Shown: positions 1-6,418 of the stretch, piece after piece
Layout of the letters: every line of letters begins with the position of its first letter
Position numbering within the stretch: position 1 is the first letter of the stretch
Source of the DNA: JBDTMC01 sp039934475
Lineage (GTDB): Bacteria; Acidobacteriota; Terriglobia; Bryobacterales; Bryobacteraceae
Reading direction: 5' to 3'
Assembly (NCBI GenBank): GCA_039934475.1
Contig: JBDTMC010000229.1
Span: 1 to 12,138, forward strand
Length of the DNA stretch: 12,138 nt
The notes under the pieces: model-generated
The model's input: only the letters and a program-made list of their open reading frames with translations
Database searches by the model: none
What the model was told of the DNA's origin: nothing
Position numbers and translations under genes: made by a program

Positions 1-8
1 GAAATTAG

Positions 9-1199
9 ATGCGACACAACGCCACCAACCACATCGGCCTTCTCATCGCCTCACTCCTATTACTGGGCGCGTGCAGCAAGCCCGGTCTGCAACCGGGTCC
101 TGGCTTCCGTAAGGCCCTGCAGGAGGCCCTCATCCAAGCCAAGCCCGGAGCCGTGATTGAGATTCCTGAAGGGGTCCATAACATCGACCTCCCGCTCAGC
201 CTCACGGTCGATAACGTTACCCTTCGTGGCAAGGGTGCGGCCACTTCCATCCTCTCCTTTAAGGACCAGACCAGCGGGCCAGCCGGAATCCAGGTCACCG
301 CCAACCACTTCACCATCGAAGATCTCGCCGTCGAGGATACCAAGGGAGACGGCGTCAAAATCAAAGGCAGCGACGGCGTCACCATCCGTCGATTTCGCGC
401 CGAATGGACCGGCGGCGCGAAAGAGACCAATGGCGCCTATGGCATCTATCCCGTCGAATGCAAGAACGTCCTCATTGAGGACTCAGTCGTGAGAGGCGCT
501 TCCGACGCCGGCATCTATGTCGGGCAATCAACCAACATCATCGTCCGGCGCAACACGGCCGAGAAGAACGTCGCCGGTATCGAGATCGAGAACTCCATCG
601 GGGCGGACGTTTACGAAAACACCGCGACGGCCAACACCGGCGGCATCCTTGTCTTCAATCTGCCTGACCTCCCTATGCAGGGAGGGAAACAGGTGAGAGT
701 CTATTCCAACAAGATCACGGCGAACAACACGCCGAACTTCGCACCGAAAGGCAATATGGTTGCCAAGGTTCCCGCCGGCACGGGCCTTATGGTGCTGGCA
801 GCCACGCAAATTGAAGTCTTCCAGAACACCATCGCCGCCAATGCCAGTTCCAGCATTTCGGTCATCAGCTACATGAGTACCGGCAACCCGATCAAAGACC
901 CTAAGTTTGATCCCTTCGTTGGCTCCATTTACCTCCACGACAACACTATTACAGGCGGCGGTGACGCACCCGCCGGAATGGCCGCTCTCATCGCCAAGGC
1001 TAGTGGCACTCCGGTTCCTCAGATCCTGTACGACGGGATCGTCAACCCGGCCACGGCGTCGGAGAAGGCCCTCTGCATCCGTAATAATCCCGGCGCTACG
1101 TTCCTCAATTTCGATGCGGCTCACGGAATGAAGAAGCCCTCGACGGACCTGAAGTCGCATGACTGCGCCTTGCCCGCTTTGCCCGCGGTCGCGCTCTGA
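9..1199 (+). CDS. Parallel beta-helix repeat lipoprotein (TIGR03805-like)
   Basis: A 396-residue predicted lipoprotein. The N-terminus is a lipoprotein signal with lipobox LGAC, lipidation Cys at residue 22. From about residue 45 to 330 it shows short repeats of the pattern N-x-hydrophobic-x-hydrophobic-x-N/D-N, for example NVLIEDSVV and NIIVRRNTAEKN, as expected for stacked turns of a right-handed parallel beta-helix. The C-terminal part with the ALCIRNN segment fits TIGR03805, a family known to occur in two-gene pairs with TIGR03806 cytochromes; the next gene is exactly that partner, and the two overlap by one base (TGATG). Beta-helix folds often bind or cleave acidic polysaccharides, but no pectate-lyase or polygalacturonase catalytic motif is recognisable, so binding or scaffolding is as likely as catalysis. 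The start is fixed by an in-frame TAG directly before the ATG; only 8 upstream bases are available, so the ribosome binding site and promoter cannot be judged. Family assignment is from remembered family features, not a profile search. Confidence 0.88.
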   Translation: MRHNATNHIGLLIASLLLLGACSKPGLQPGPGFRKALQEALIQAKPGAVIEIPEGVHNIDLPLSLTVDNVTLRGKGAATSILSFKDQTSGPAGIQVTANHFTIEDLAVEDTKGDGVKIKGSDGVTIRRFRAEWTGGAKETNGAYGIYPVECKNVLIEDSVVRGASDAGIYVGQSTNIIVRRNTAEKNVAGIEIENSIGADVYENTATANTGGILVFNLPDLPMQGGKQVRVYSNKITANNTPNFAPKGNMVAKVPAGTGLMVLAATQIEVFQNTIAANASSSISVISYMSTGNPIKDPKFDPFVGSIYLHDNTITGGGDAPAGMAALIAKASGTPVPQILYDGIVNPATASEKALCIRNNPGATFLNFDAAHGMKKPSTDLKSHDCALPALPAVAL

Positions 1200-2221
1200 T
1201 GCGCGTCCTCGCTCTCATCGCTGCGTCGTTGGTCTTGTCCGGGTGCGGCGTCCGAGTCGTGCTCGATGAGCCCTATCCGAAACGCCTCTCCGAATGGCGT
1301 CTCTTTACGGGTGAGTTGGCTGGACTCAAGCCGGCCAAGGGTGTACTCCCTTATGACATCAATACGCCCCTGTTCAGTGACTACGCGTCGAAAGAGCGCG
1401 TAGTCTGGATGCCCGCCGGGAAATCGGCAACGTACAACGAAAGCGAAGCCTTTGACTTCCCACAAGGCGCGGTCCTGGCCAAGACATTCACTTATTCGGG
1501 CCGCCACATTGAAACGCGCATCCTCGTTAATACGCGCCATGGCTGGGTGGGCCTGCCCTATGTGTGGAATCAGGATCAGACCGAGGCCACCCTCGAGGTC
1601 GCGCCCGATCCGGTAACCATCCATTGGACCCACCCCTCCGGCCAGCCGATGGTTATAAACTACATCATTCCGAATCAGAACCAGTGCAAAGGCTGTCACG
1701 AACGGAGTAAGTCGATGACGCCCATCGGACCCAAAGCGCGCCACCTCAACAAAGACTACCCGTACCCGGAAGGTTCTGAAAATCAGCTCGTCCGTTGGAC
1801 CCGCGCCGGATACCTCGCAGGCGCACCCTCGCCCGCCGTGGCCCCGCGCAACGCCGTTTGGGACAACCCCGCCACTGGCACCCTGGATGCGCGCGCCCGC
1901 GCTTACATGGACGCCAACTGCGGCCATTGCCACAATCCGCAGGGACCAGCCGACACCACGGGCCTCTACCTCATCGCTAACCAGGCTGACCCGCTCCGTC
2001 TCGGGTTTTGCAAGGTCCCCGTAGCCGCCGGCCACGGCGCGGGCGATCTCCGCTTTGACCTTGTTCACGGCGATCCAGCGGCGTCTATTCTCATCCGCCG
2101 TCTCAACTCCGTCGAGCCGAAAGTAATGATGCCCGAACTCGGCCGTAGCACCATCCACCGCGAAGGACTCGCCCTGCTGACGGAGTGGGTCGCCGCTGCC
2201 CGCGGTGACTGTAGCAACTAG
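1199..2221 (+). CDS. SO2930-family diheme c-type cytochrome lipoprotein (TIGR03806-like)
   Basis: A 340-residue predicted periplasmic lipoprotein with lipobox LSGC (Cys16). It has two c-type heme motifs, CKGCH at 163-167 and CGHCH at 241-245. The region before the first heme carries blocks typical of TIGR03806: PYDINTPLFSDYASK (about 51-65), FDFPQGAVLAKTF, ETRILV and YVWNQDQTEA (about 121-130), followed by NQCKGCHERSKSMTPIGPKA. The C-terminal KVMMPELG segment could supply an axial methionine to one heme (inference). The start ATG shares its A with the TGA of the upstream beta-helix gene, so the two are almost certainly cotranslated. The family has no established biochemical role; an electron-transfer function follows from the hemes, and the obligate partner suggests the two work as a complex in the envelope. 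Heme attachment would require a cytochrome c maturation system elsewhere in the genome. Confidence 0.9.
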   Translation: MRVLALIAASLVLSGCGVRVVLDEPYPKRLSEWRLFTGELAGLKPAKGVLPYDINTPLFSDYASKERVVWMPAGKSATYNESEAFDFPQGAVLAKTFTYSGRHIETRILVNTRHGWVGLPYVWNQDQTEATLEVAPDPVTIHWTHPSGQPMVINYIIPNQNQCKGCHERSKSMTPIGPKARHLNKDYPYPEGSENQLVRWTRAGYLAGAPSPAVAPRNAVWDNPATGTLDARARAYMDANCGHCHNPQGPADTTGLYLIANQADPLRLGFCKVPVAAGHGAGDLRFDLVHGDPAASILIRRLNSVEPKVMMPELGRSTIHREGLALLTEWVAAARGDCSN

Positions 2222-2525
2222 TGAACGCTGCCCTCAATCCAAACTGCCATTTTCCCTGCGCCCCGATTGCACCACGTCACCGCGGGCTTCTTCATGGCCT
2301 GGCCGGTAATAGACGGAGTGGAATTCGGAGACGGCGCCGTTGCCGCCGTTCACGTCCTTGGGCGCCTCCATGGAGAATGCTTACCAGCTCGCAGTGACAG
2401 TGGATGGGGTCTCGCCCATGCCTATCGCGATCAATGTACCCCCTTGACGCCGCTCGGAGCTACTATGGTTTCGAGCGAAGGCGCTTGCGCCGCGTACTAT
2501 AATTACGCACGCTTCGCCTGAGTTA
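2222..2525 (+). other. Intergenic stretch with possible gene remnant and weak promoter
   Basis: About 300 bases between the diheme cytochrome and the oxidoreductase, with no convincing gene. One plus-strand frame, 2313-2447, is open for 44 codons after the tandem stops TAA TAG (2307-2312). It has G/C-ending codons in about three quarters of positions and ends in a peptide reading AYQLAVTVDGVSPMPIAINV, which looks like a beta-strand-rich C-terminus. It has no good start or ribosome binding site, so it may be the tail of a decayed gene or chance. A perfect TATAAT at 2498-2503 lies 34 bases before the likely oxidoreductase start and could be its -10 box, but no good -35 is seen at the right distance. 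No terminator-like hairpin followed by T residues was found after 2221. Confidence 0.3.
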
Positions 2526-2537
2526 GTGAACCATCCT

Positions 2538-3728
2538 ATGAACCGACGACAGTTTCTAGCCCAATCCGCGGCAGTGGCACCGATGTTTCTGCCGGCCAGC
2601 GCCAAAGGCGCCAATGACCGCCCCGTATTCGGCGCTATCGGCACCGGCAATCGCGGCGGGTACCTGCATGAGACATTTCAGAAACTTGGCGCCCAATGCG
2701 TTGCCGTCTGCGATGTCTATCAGCCCTACCTCGACAAGGCACGTGCCCATTCGCCCGCCGGTGTGAAGACATTTACCAATCACCACGACTTACTGGCCAC
2801 GCCCGGCCTGGACTTCGTAGTGGTGGCCACGCCCGACCATCATCACAAGCCGATGATGCTTGATGTGCTCGCCGCGAAACTGGATCTCTATCAGGAGAAG
2901 CCGCTATCGCTGAACCTGGAAGAGAGCGTCGTGATGGTGGATGCCGCAAAGCGCTCCGGCCGCATCGTCCAAATCGGGATGCAGCGCCGCAGCATGGGGT
3001 TCATCCGCAATGCGCGGCAACTCATTCAAGAGGGCGGAATCGGCAACGTGACCATGGTGGAAGCGGTTTGGAATTGGCACTTCGCACTTCCGTTGGATAA
3101 CTCTGCGCTGCCCGGAGATCTCGATTGGACGCGCTTCCTCGGCTCCGCGCCGCAACGTCCCCTGGAACCACGGCGCTTTCGCTGGTGGCGTGGATTCTGG
3201 GACTATTCCGGAGGCAACATGACGGATCAGGGCACCCACCTCATGGACGTCGTCCAATGGATGACAGGCAGCCCTCCGCCTCTTTCGGCCACCTGCCAGG
3301 GTATGGTTATCAACGCCGAAGGCGCGGAGGTTCCCAACGTCTTCTCGGCCGCGTTTGAATATCCGGGCTTCCTCGCCACCTGGACGCTAAACTACCGGTC
3401 TTCGTTCCGCCACGATTGGTGGATCGTCTTCCGCGGTGAAAAGAAGACGATGGCAATGAATCGCCTCGGCTATTCGCTATACGACGACGCCGGCGCCAGT
3501 CCCGAACCGTGGACGCAGAAGGTGAGCGATGCGCCCTCGCAAACAGTCCCCGACACCGATGGTGCTGAGGCCCATTTGAAGAACTTCCTCGACTGCATCA
3601 AATCGCGCCAAACCCCCAACTGTCCGCCGGAGGTAGCTGCGCAAGCCGTCACTGGCCCCCACATGGCGAATCTGGCTTTGAAGCTGGACCGCAAAGTCCG
3701 CCGTGACGCGTCGGGCAAAGTGTCGTAG
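2538..3728 (+). CDS. Tat-exported Gfo/Idh/MocA-family oxidoreductase
   Basis: A predicted NAD(P)-dependent dehydrogenase of about 396 residues, acting on a sugar, inositol or related polyol; the substrate is not predictable. It opens with a twin-arginine signal, NRRQFLAQ (Arg3-Arg4), followed by a short hydrophobic stretch ending near ASA. The Rossmann nucleotide loop GAIGTGNRGG is at about 32-41, ATPDHHH at 97-103, the family's EKP motif at 120-122, and the C-terminal-domain signature GNMTDQGTHLMDVVQW at 226-241 with the conserved H-x-x-D. The ATG at 2538 is preferred because it puts the twin arginines at the N-terminus; an in-frame GTG at 2526 would add four residues (MNHP), and neither start has a strong Shine-Dalgarno sequence. 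The gene ends 12 bases before the next beta-helix gene, suggesting an operon. Periplasmic members such as glucose-fructose oxidoreductase are known to carry tightly bound NADP; whether this one does is inference. Confidence 0.88.
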   Translation: MNRRQFLAQSAAVAPMFLPASAKGANDRPVFGAIGTGNRGGYLHETFQKLGAQCVAVCDVYQPYLDKARAHSPAGVKTFTNHHDLLATPGLDFVVVATPDHHHKPMMLDVLAAKLDLYQEKPLSLNLEESVVMVDAAKRSGRIVQIGMQRRSMGFIRNARQLIQEGGIGNVTMVEAVWNWHFALPLDNSALPGDLDWTRFLGSAPQRPLEPRRFRWWRGFWDYSGGNMTDQGTHLMDVVQWMTGSPPPLSATCQGMVINAEGAEVPNVFSAAFEYPGFLATWTLNYRSSFRHDWWIVFRGEKKTMAMNRLGYSLYDDAGASPEPWTQKVSDAPSQTVPDTDGAEAHLKNFLDCIKSRQTPNCPPEVAAQAVTGPHMANLALKLDRKVRRDASGKVS

Positions 3729-3740
3729 GGCAGGGAATCC

Positions 3741-5120
3741 GTGACGCGCCCGACCCTTGCCCTCAGTGCCGTCCTGATTGTCGCCTCCTGCGGGGGGCTA
3801 AAGGAGGCGGCACGCAAAGTGACCACGGAATCCGAGCTCCGCGATGCGATAGCGTCAGGCGCGCCTGATATTGAGATCAGCGGTGTCATCCCGCTCGCCC
3901 ATTCCATCGAACTGGCACAATCCGTCCAGCCTTTGACGCTGCGGGGTGCCGGAACGCTTCGCGTCCAGCCGAGCTTTCAGGGCCGGGCAGCCATCTACGC
4001 TTCCCGCCGCTCCAATGTCACATTCATCGACTTCACCATAGACGGCGCCCGCCCCGAGAATCCGCCACCCGTCGGGCTGCCTCCGTACAACCAGACCTTC
4101 GCCAGTTTCTACCAGCGGAACGGCATCGTGATCGAGGGTGGATCGAACATCACGCTGCTCAACCTCCACCTCACCCGCATCACTGATTTCGCCGTCATCG
4201 CCAGCGGTGTCCGCACTCTCCGCATCACCGGCGTTACCGTGCAGGACAGCGGGTCACTCAATGAGCGAGGCCGCAACAATACCTCCGGCGGCATTTTGCT
4301 GGAGGAGGGAACGTCCTATTTTGAAGTCCGCAACTGCACGCTCGAACGCATTCTGGGAAACGGCATCTGGACCCACTCCATCGCCGAACCCCGATCCGCC
4401 CGCGGCGTGATCGCCGGTAATTTCGTCCGGCAGGTGGCGCGGGACGCCATCCAAGTCGGACATGCTACCGGGATCAGGGTGGAAAGCAACACTGGCGACC
4501 ACATCGGCTATCCACCGTCGGCAGTCGATGCCGCAGCGGACGCCACGCCAGTTGCCCTCGACACCTCGGGCAATGTCGACCAAACCATCTATCGCGATAA
4601 CCGATTTCGCGACGTCAACGGTCAATGCATCAATCTTGACGGTTTCCACCACGGTGAGGTCCGTCGCAACGTCTGCGAGTCCACGGCATCGTTGGAGTCC
4701 TATCCCAACGGGCACACCGGAATCGTCATGGATAACGCCAACCGAAGTATGGTTTCGGAATCCGTGATCATCGCCGACAACCAGATCAGCGGCTCCGGCT
4801 ACGGCGGCCTCTACCTCATCGGCCACAACCACACTGTCACCGGCAACCGCTTCACGCATCTCAACCGCAATCATTGCACCGGCGACGCTACGCCGGCCCG
4901 ATGCAACTATGCCCTTGATCAGCCCGACATGCTGCGTAGCGGTATTTACCTCGCCGCTGGCGCCAATCGCCCTGAGCGAACCGCGGCCAATACCATCCGC
5001 GAGAATCAGATAAGCGGTTTCGGAATGTCACGCTGGTGCATCACCGCGGCGAAGAGCCTTTCGCTATCGGACAACACCATTAAGGACAACATTTGTACGG
5101 AGGATTCTTCGAAGAGGTGA
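3741..5120 (+). CDS. Right-handed parallel beta-helix lipoprotein, NosD/pectate-lyase-like fold
   Basis: A 459-residue predicted exported protein. The first 17 residues form a lipoprotein-type signal ending VASC (Cys17). From about residue 70 to 450 there are repeated beta-helix turns such as NITLLNLHL, TLRITGVTVQDSG, YFEVRNCTLERI, GIRVESNTGD, VIIADNQISGSG and HTVTGNRF. It is not a close copy of the beta-helix protein at 9-1199: it lacks that family's C-terminal block and is longer. It has an unusual number of cysteines in the second half (VRNC, GQCINLDGFHHGEVRRNVC, NHCTGDATPARC, RWCIT, DNIC), consistent with disulfides in the periplasm. The start is GTG, supported by an AGGGA sequence at 3732-3736 just upstream and a 12-base gap from the oxidoreductase. 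Carbohydrate binding, lysis or epimerisation are all possible; no catalytic triad is recognised. The protein could equally be a substrate-presenting partner of the adjacent oxidoreductase. Confidence 0.8.
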   Translation: MTRPTLALSAVLIVASCGGLKEAARKVTTESELRDAIASGAPDIEISGVIPLAHSIELAQSVQPLTLRGAGTLRVQPSFQGRAAIYASRRSNVTFIDFTIDGARPENPPPVGLPPYNQTFASFYQRNGIVIEGGSNITLLNLHLTRITDFAVIASGVRTLRITGVTVQDSGSLNERGRNNTSGGILLEEGTSYFEVRNCTLERILGNGIWTHSIAEPRSARGVIAGNFVRQVARDAIQVGHATGIRVESNTGDHIGYPPSAVDAAADATPVALDTSGNVDQTIYRDNRFRDVNGQCINLDGFHHGEVRRNVCESTASLESYPNGHTGIVMDNANRSMVSESVIIADNQISGSGYGGLYLIGHNHTVTGNRFTHLNRNHCTGDATPARCNYALDQPDMLRSGIYLAAGANRPERTAANTIRENQISGFGMSRWCITAAKSLSLSDNTIKDNICTEDSSKR

Positions 5121-5132
5121 GGCCCTCTCGAC

Positions 5133-5168
5133 TGGACGGATTTGCGGCCCTGCTGGTACATTATAAAT
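5133..5168 (+). promoter_or_regulatory. Possible sigma-70 promoter for the Fe-S carrier gene
   Basis: TGGACG (5133-5138) and TACATT (5157-5162) are separated by 18 bases, with a TG one base before the -10 (extended -10 form). An overlapping TATAAA at 5162-5167 is an alternative -10. Each hexamer matches the consensus at only four or so positions. The location, about 30 bases upstream of the ATG at 5197, suits a promoter. Confidence 0.35.
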
Positions 5169-5196
5169 AGGGATTACCTGGCAGAGGAGAGTGTCT

Positions 5197-5520
5197 ATGA
5201 TTCAGCTTACAGAACGTGCCGTTGAAAAGGTCCAGGAGATCATCAGCTCCCAGGAGCCGTCGCCCGCTGGGCTGCGACTCTCAGTAGTCGGTGGCGGATG
5301 CTCCGGATTTAGCTACTCAATGGCTTTTGAAAACAACCCGGGCATGCTCGATAAAACCTACAACTACAGCGGGTTGAAGGTGTTCGTCGATCAAGCGAGT
5401 CTGCTTTATTTGGACGGCGCGGAAGTGGATTACGTCGAGTCTCTGGAAGGCTCCGGCTTCAAATTCAACAACCCGAACGTGAAATCGACTTGCGGTTGCG
5501 GCAGTTCCTTCAGCGCGTAG
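5197..5520 (+). CDS. erpA: Iron-sulfur cluster insertion protein, ErpA/IscA (A-type carrier)
   Basis: A 107-residue A-type Fe-S carrier, full length for the family. The three cluster-ligating cysteines are present: Cys35 in GGGCSGF and Cys99 and Cys101 in STCGCGSSFS. The block DYVESLEGSGFKFNNPN before the last two cysteines is typical of ErpA/IscA. Such cytoplasmic proteins take [2Fe-2S] or [4Fe-4S] clusters from the scaffold and pass them to target enzymes. The C-terminus resembles E. coli ErpA (also ending STCGCGSSFS plus one residue), so erpA is the best symbol, though iscA or sufA cannot be excluded without phylogeny. The ATG at 5197 is chosen because GAGGAGA (5184-5190) sits 6 bases upstream; the in-frame GTG at 5191 would directly abut that Shine-Dalgarno sequence. 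No isc or suf genes flank it. It probably has its own promoter and ends at the strong hairpin at 5541-5589. Confidence 0.93.
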   Translation: MIQLTERAVEKVQEIISSQEPSPAGLRLSVVGGGCSGFSYSMAFENNPGMLDKTYNYSGLKVFVDQASLLYLDGAEVDYVESLEGSGFKFNNPNVKSTCGCGSSFSA

Positions 5521-5540
5521 GCGTCCGGACAAGATCTGTT

Positions 5541-5589
5541 ACCAAAAAGAACGGCCGGGGAGTTGATCTCCCCGGCCGTTCTTTTTGGT
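5541..5589. terminator. Bidirectional intrinsic terminator, perfect 22-bp stem
   Basis: The arms 5541-5562 and 5568-5589 are perfect inverted repeats enclosing a 5-base loop (TTGAT). The core is GC-rich (ACGGCCGGGGAG), and the outer part is CCAAAAAGA on the left and TCTTTTTGG on the right, so an RNA read in either direction ends its stem in a U-tract. It lies 20 bases after the Fe-S carrier stop and 20 bases before the convergent PEP-CTERM gene's stop, as expected for a shared terminator. Confidence 0.93.
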
Positions 5590-5609
5590 GCTGAGTCGTC
5601 GCTCGAATC

Positions 5610-6215
5610 CTAGGTCTGCAAGCGCCGCCGGATCATGGCGATACCCGCCAGGCCCGCGCCGATCAGAATGTAGGTCGCCGGTTCCGGCGTCACTTCGGCG
5701 TTCACTGTAATCGCCTGGGAGATCACATAAAACGAATTCGTGCTGCCCGTAGAACCAATCGGATCGCGGGTGAGGAGCGTATTCACTACACCATCGTTCA
5801 GGAAAGCGCTGATTACCGACGCATCCGTAATATTGATCGTGTGCGCGAAGCCACTCAATCCGCCGGGGGCAGCGACAGATGTACCGCTATTCACCAGGGC
5901 CTGCGGACCAATGAGGCCTTGCAGGCTATCCTGCAGATACAGGGTGAATGTGGAAGGCTTGGCCGGATCACCCAGCCCCAAGGTCACCGAGAAGTCGATG
6001 CTGTCTATGCCCACCACGATCTGCCAATCGGGCATTGCAAAAAAATTCCAAAGCAGCGTAATGCTATTCGTACCACCCGGTGCAAGCTGAATAGGGCCAC
6101 CCGGGGGGGTGTAGGTCTGCGTGAACGACTCAGGTCTAATGCTGGAGGCGGACGAAACGCCCACCGAGACCATCCCGAGCAGCACGAGCGAGCCTACTAT
6201 TTTTATTTTTTTCAT
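5610..6215 (-). CDS. PEP-CTERM sorting domain-containing exported protein
   Basis: A 201-residue secreted protein of unknown function. The N-terminus MKKIKIVGSLVLLGMVSVGV is a classical Sec signal, with likely cleavage near SSA. The C-terminal 26 residues have the full PEP-CTERM layout: TPEPAT (PEP at 177-179), a hydrophobic segment YILIGAGLAGIAMI and a basic RRR cluster. By analogy with known PEP-CTERM systems, the tail would be recognised by an exosortase and the protein processed in the inner membrane, often in organisms that make extracellular polysaccharide. The middle is rich in G, S, T and N with beta-strand character and no cysteine; I recognise no catalytic domain. The start is well supported: a GGAGGGAG sequence lies about 10 bases upstream and a strong promoter lies behind it. 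No exosortase gene is in the window, so it acts from elsewhere. Confidence 0.92.
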   Translation of the reverse strand: MKKIKIVGSLVLLGMVSVGVSSASSIRPESFTQTYTPPGGPIQLAPGGTNSITLLWNFFAMPDWQIVVGIDSIDFSVTLGLGDPAKPSTFTLYLQDSLQGLIGPQALVNSGTSVAAPGGLSGFAHTINITDASVISAFLNDGVVNTLLTRDPIGSTGSTNSFYVISQAITVNAEVTPEPATYILIGAGLAGIAMIRRRLQT

Positions 6216-6264
6216 TCTTTGTTCGCTCCCTCCACCGTTGATATTACCAGTACCGGATGAAGTG

Positions 6265-6294
6265 AGTATAGAGGAGGGCCCGTCTTTGAGTCAA
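6265..6294 (-). promoter_or_regulatory. Sigma-70-type promoter of the PEP-CTERM gene
   Basis: On the minus strand, TTGACT (6289-6294) and TATACT (6265-6270) are separated by 18 bases; each matches the consensus at five of six positions. The predicted RNA start near 6258 gives a leader of about 43 bases containing the GGAGGGAG ribosome binding site. This is the clearest promoter in the window. Confidence 0.7.
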
Positions 6295-6397
6295 TTTCGG
6301 ACGTACTGAAGTACTTTTCCTATCAAATGCTTCGCTCCGTTTATCGCGGTCTCGCCGACTGTCCTGAATGGGAGGGCGCACGGAGGTTTGAAAGCCG

Positions 6398-6414
6398 TCC
6401 CGGACGGTCCGGGA
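6398..6414. promoter_or_regulatory. 17-bp perfect palindrome upstream of murQ
   Basis: TCCCGGAC and GTCCGGGA are perfect 8-base arms around a single G. The palindrome ends 4 bases before the ATG at 6419 and 34 bases before the alternative TTG at 6449. It could be a repressor operator or an RNA hairpin that masks initiation at the ATG. Its form suits a homodimeric regulator, but no regulator gene is in the window and the site type is not recognised. Confidence 0.4.
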
Positions 6415-6418
6415 TAAG

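Noticed and set aside
1121..2158. Long minus-strand open frame of 345 codons
   Set aside because: It lies antisense to the diheme cytochrome, whose two heme motifs, lipobox and family blocks are clear. The antisense product has no recognisable domain and is explained by high GC codon use.
2267..2521. 84-codon plus-strand frame in the gap before the oxidoreductase
   Set aside because: No Shine-Dalgarno sequence, no domain, and a competing frame in the same place looks more protein-like; kept only as part of the intergenic entry.
4254..4874. Minus-strand open frame of 206 codons
   Set aside because: It is antisense to the second beta-helix lipoprotein; its low-complexity V/D/G-rich product mirrors the repeats on the other strand.
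6302..6313. Short inverted repeat GTACTGAAGTAC upstream of murQ
   Set aside because: Arms are only 5 bases and it sits in an unremarkable place; expected by chance.
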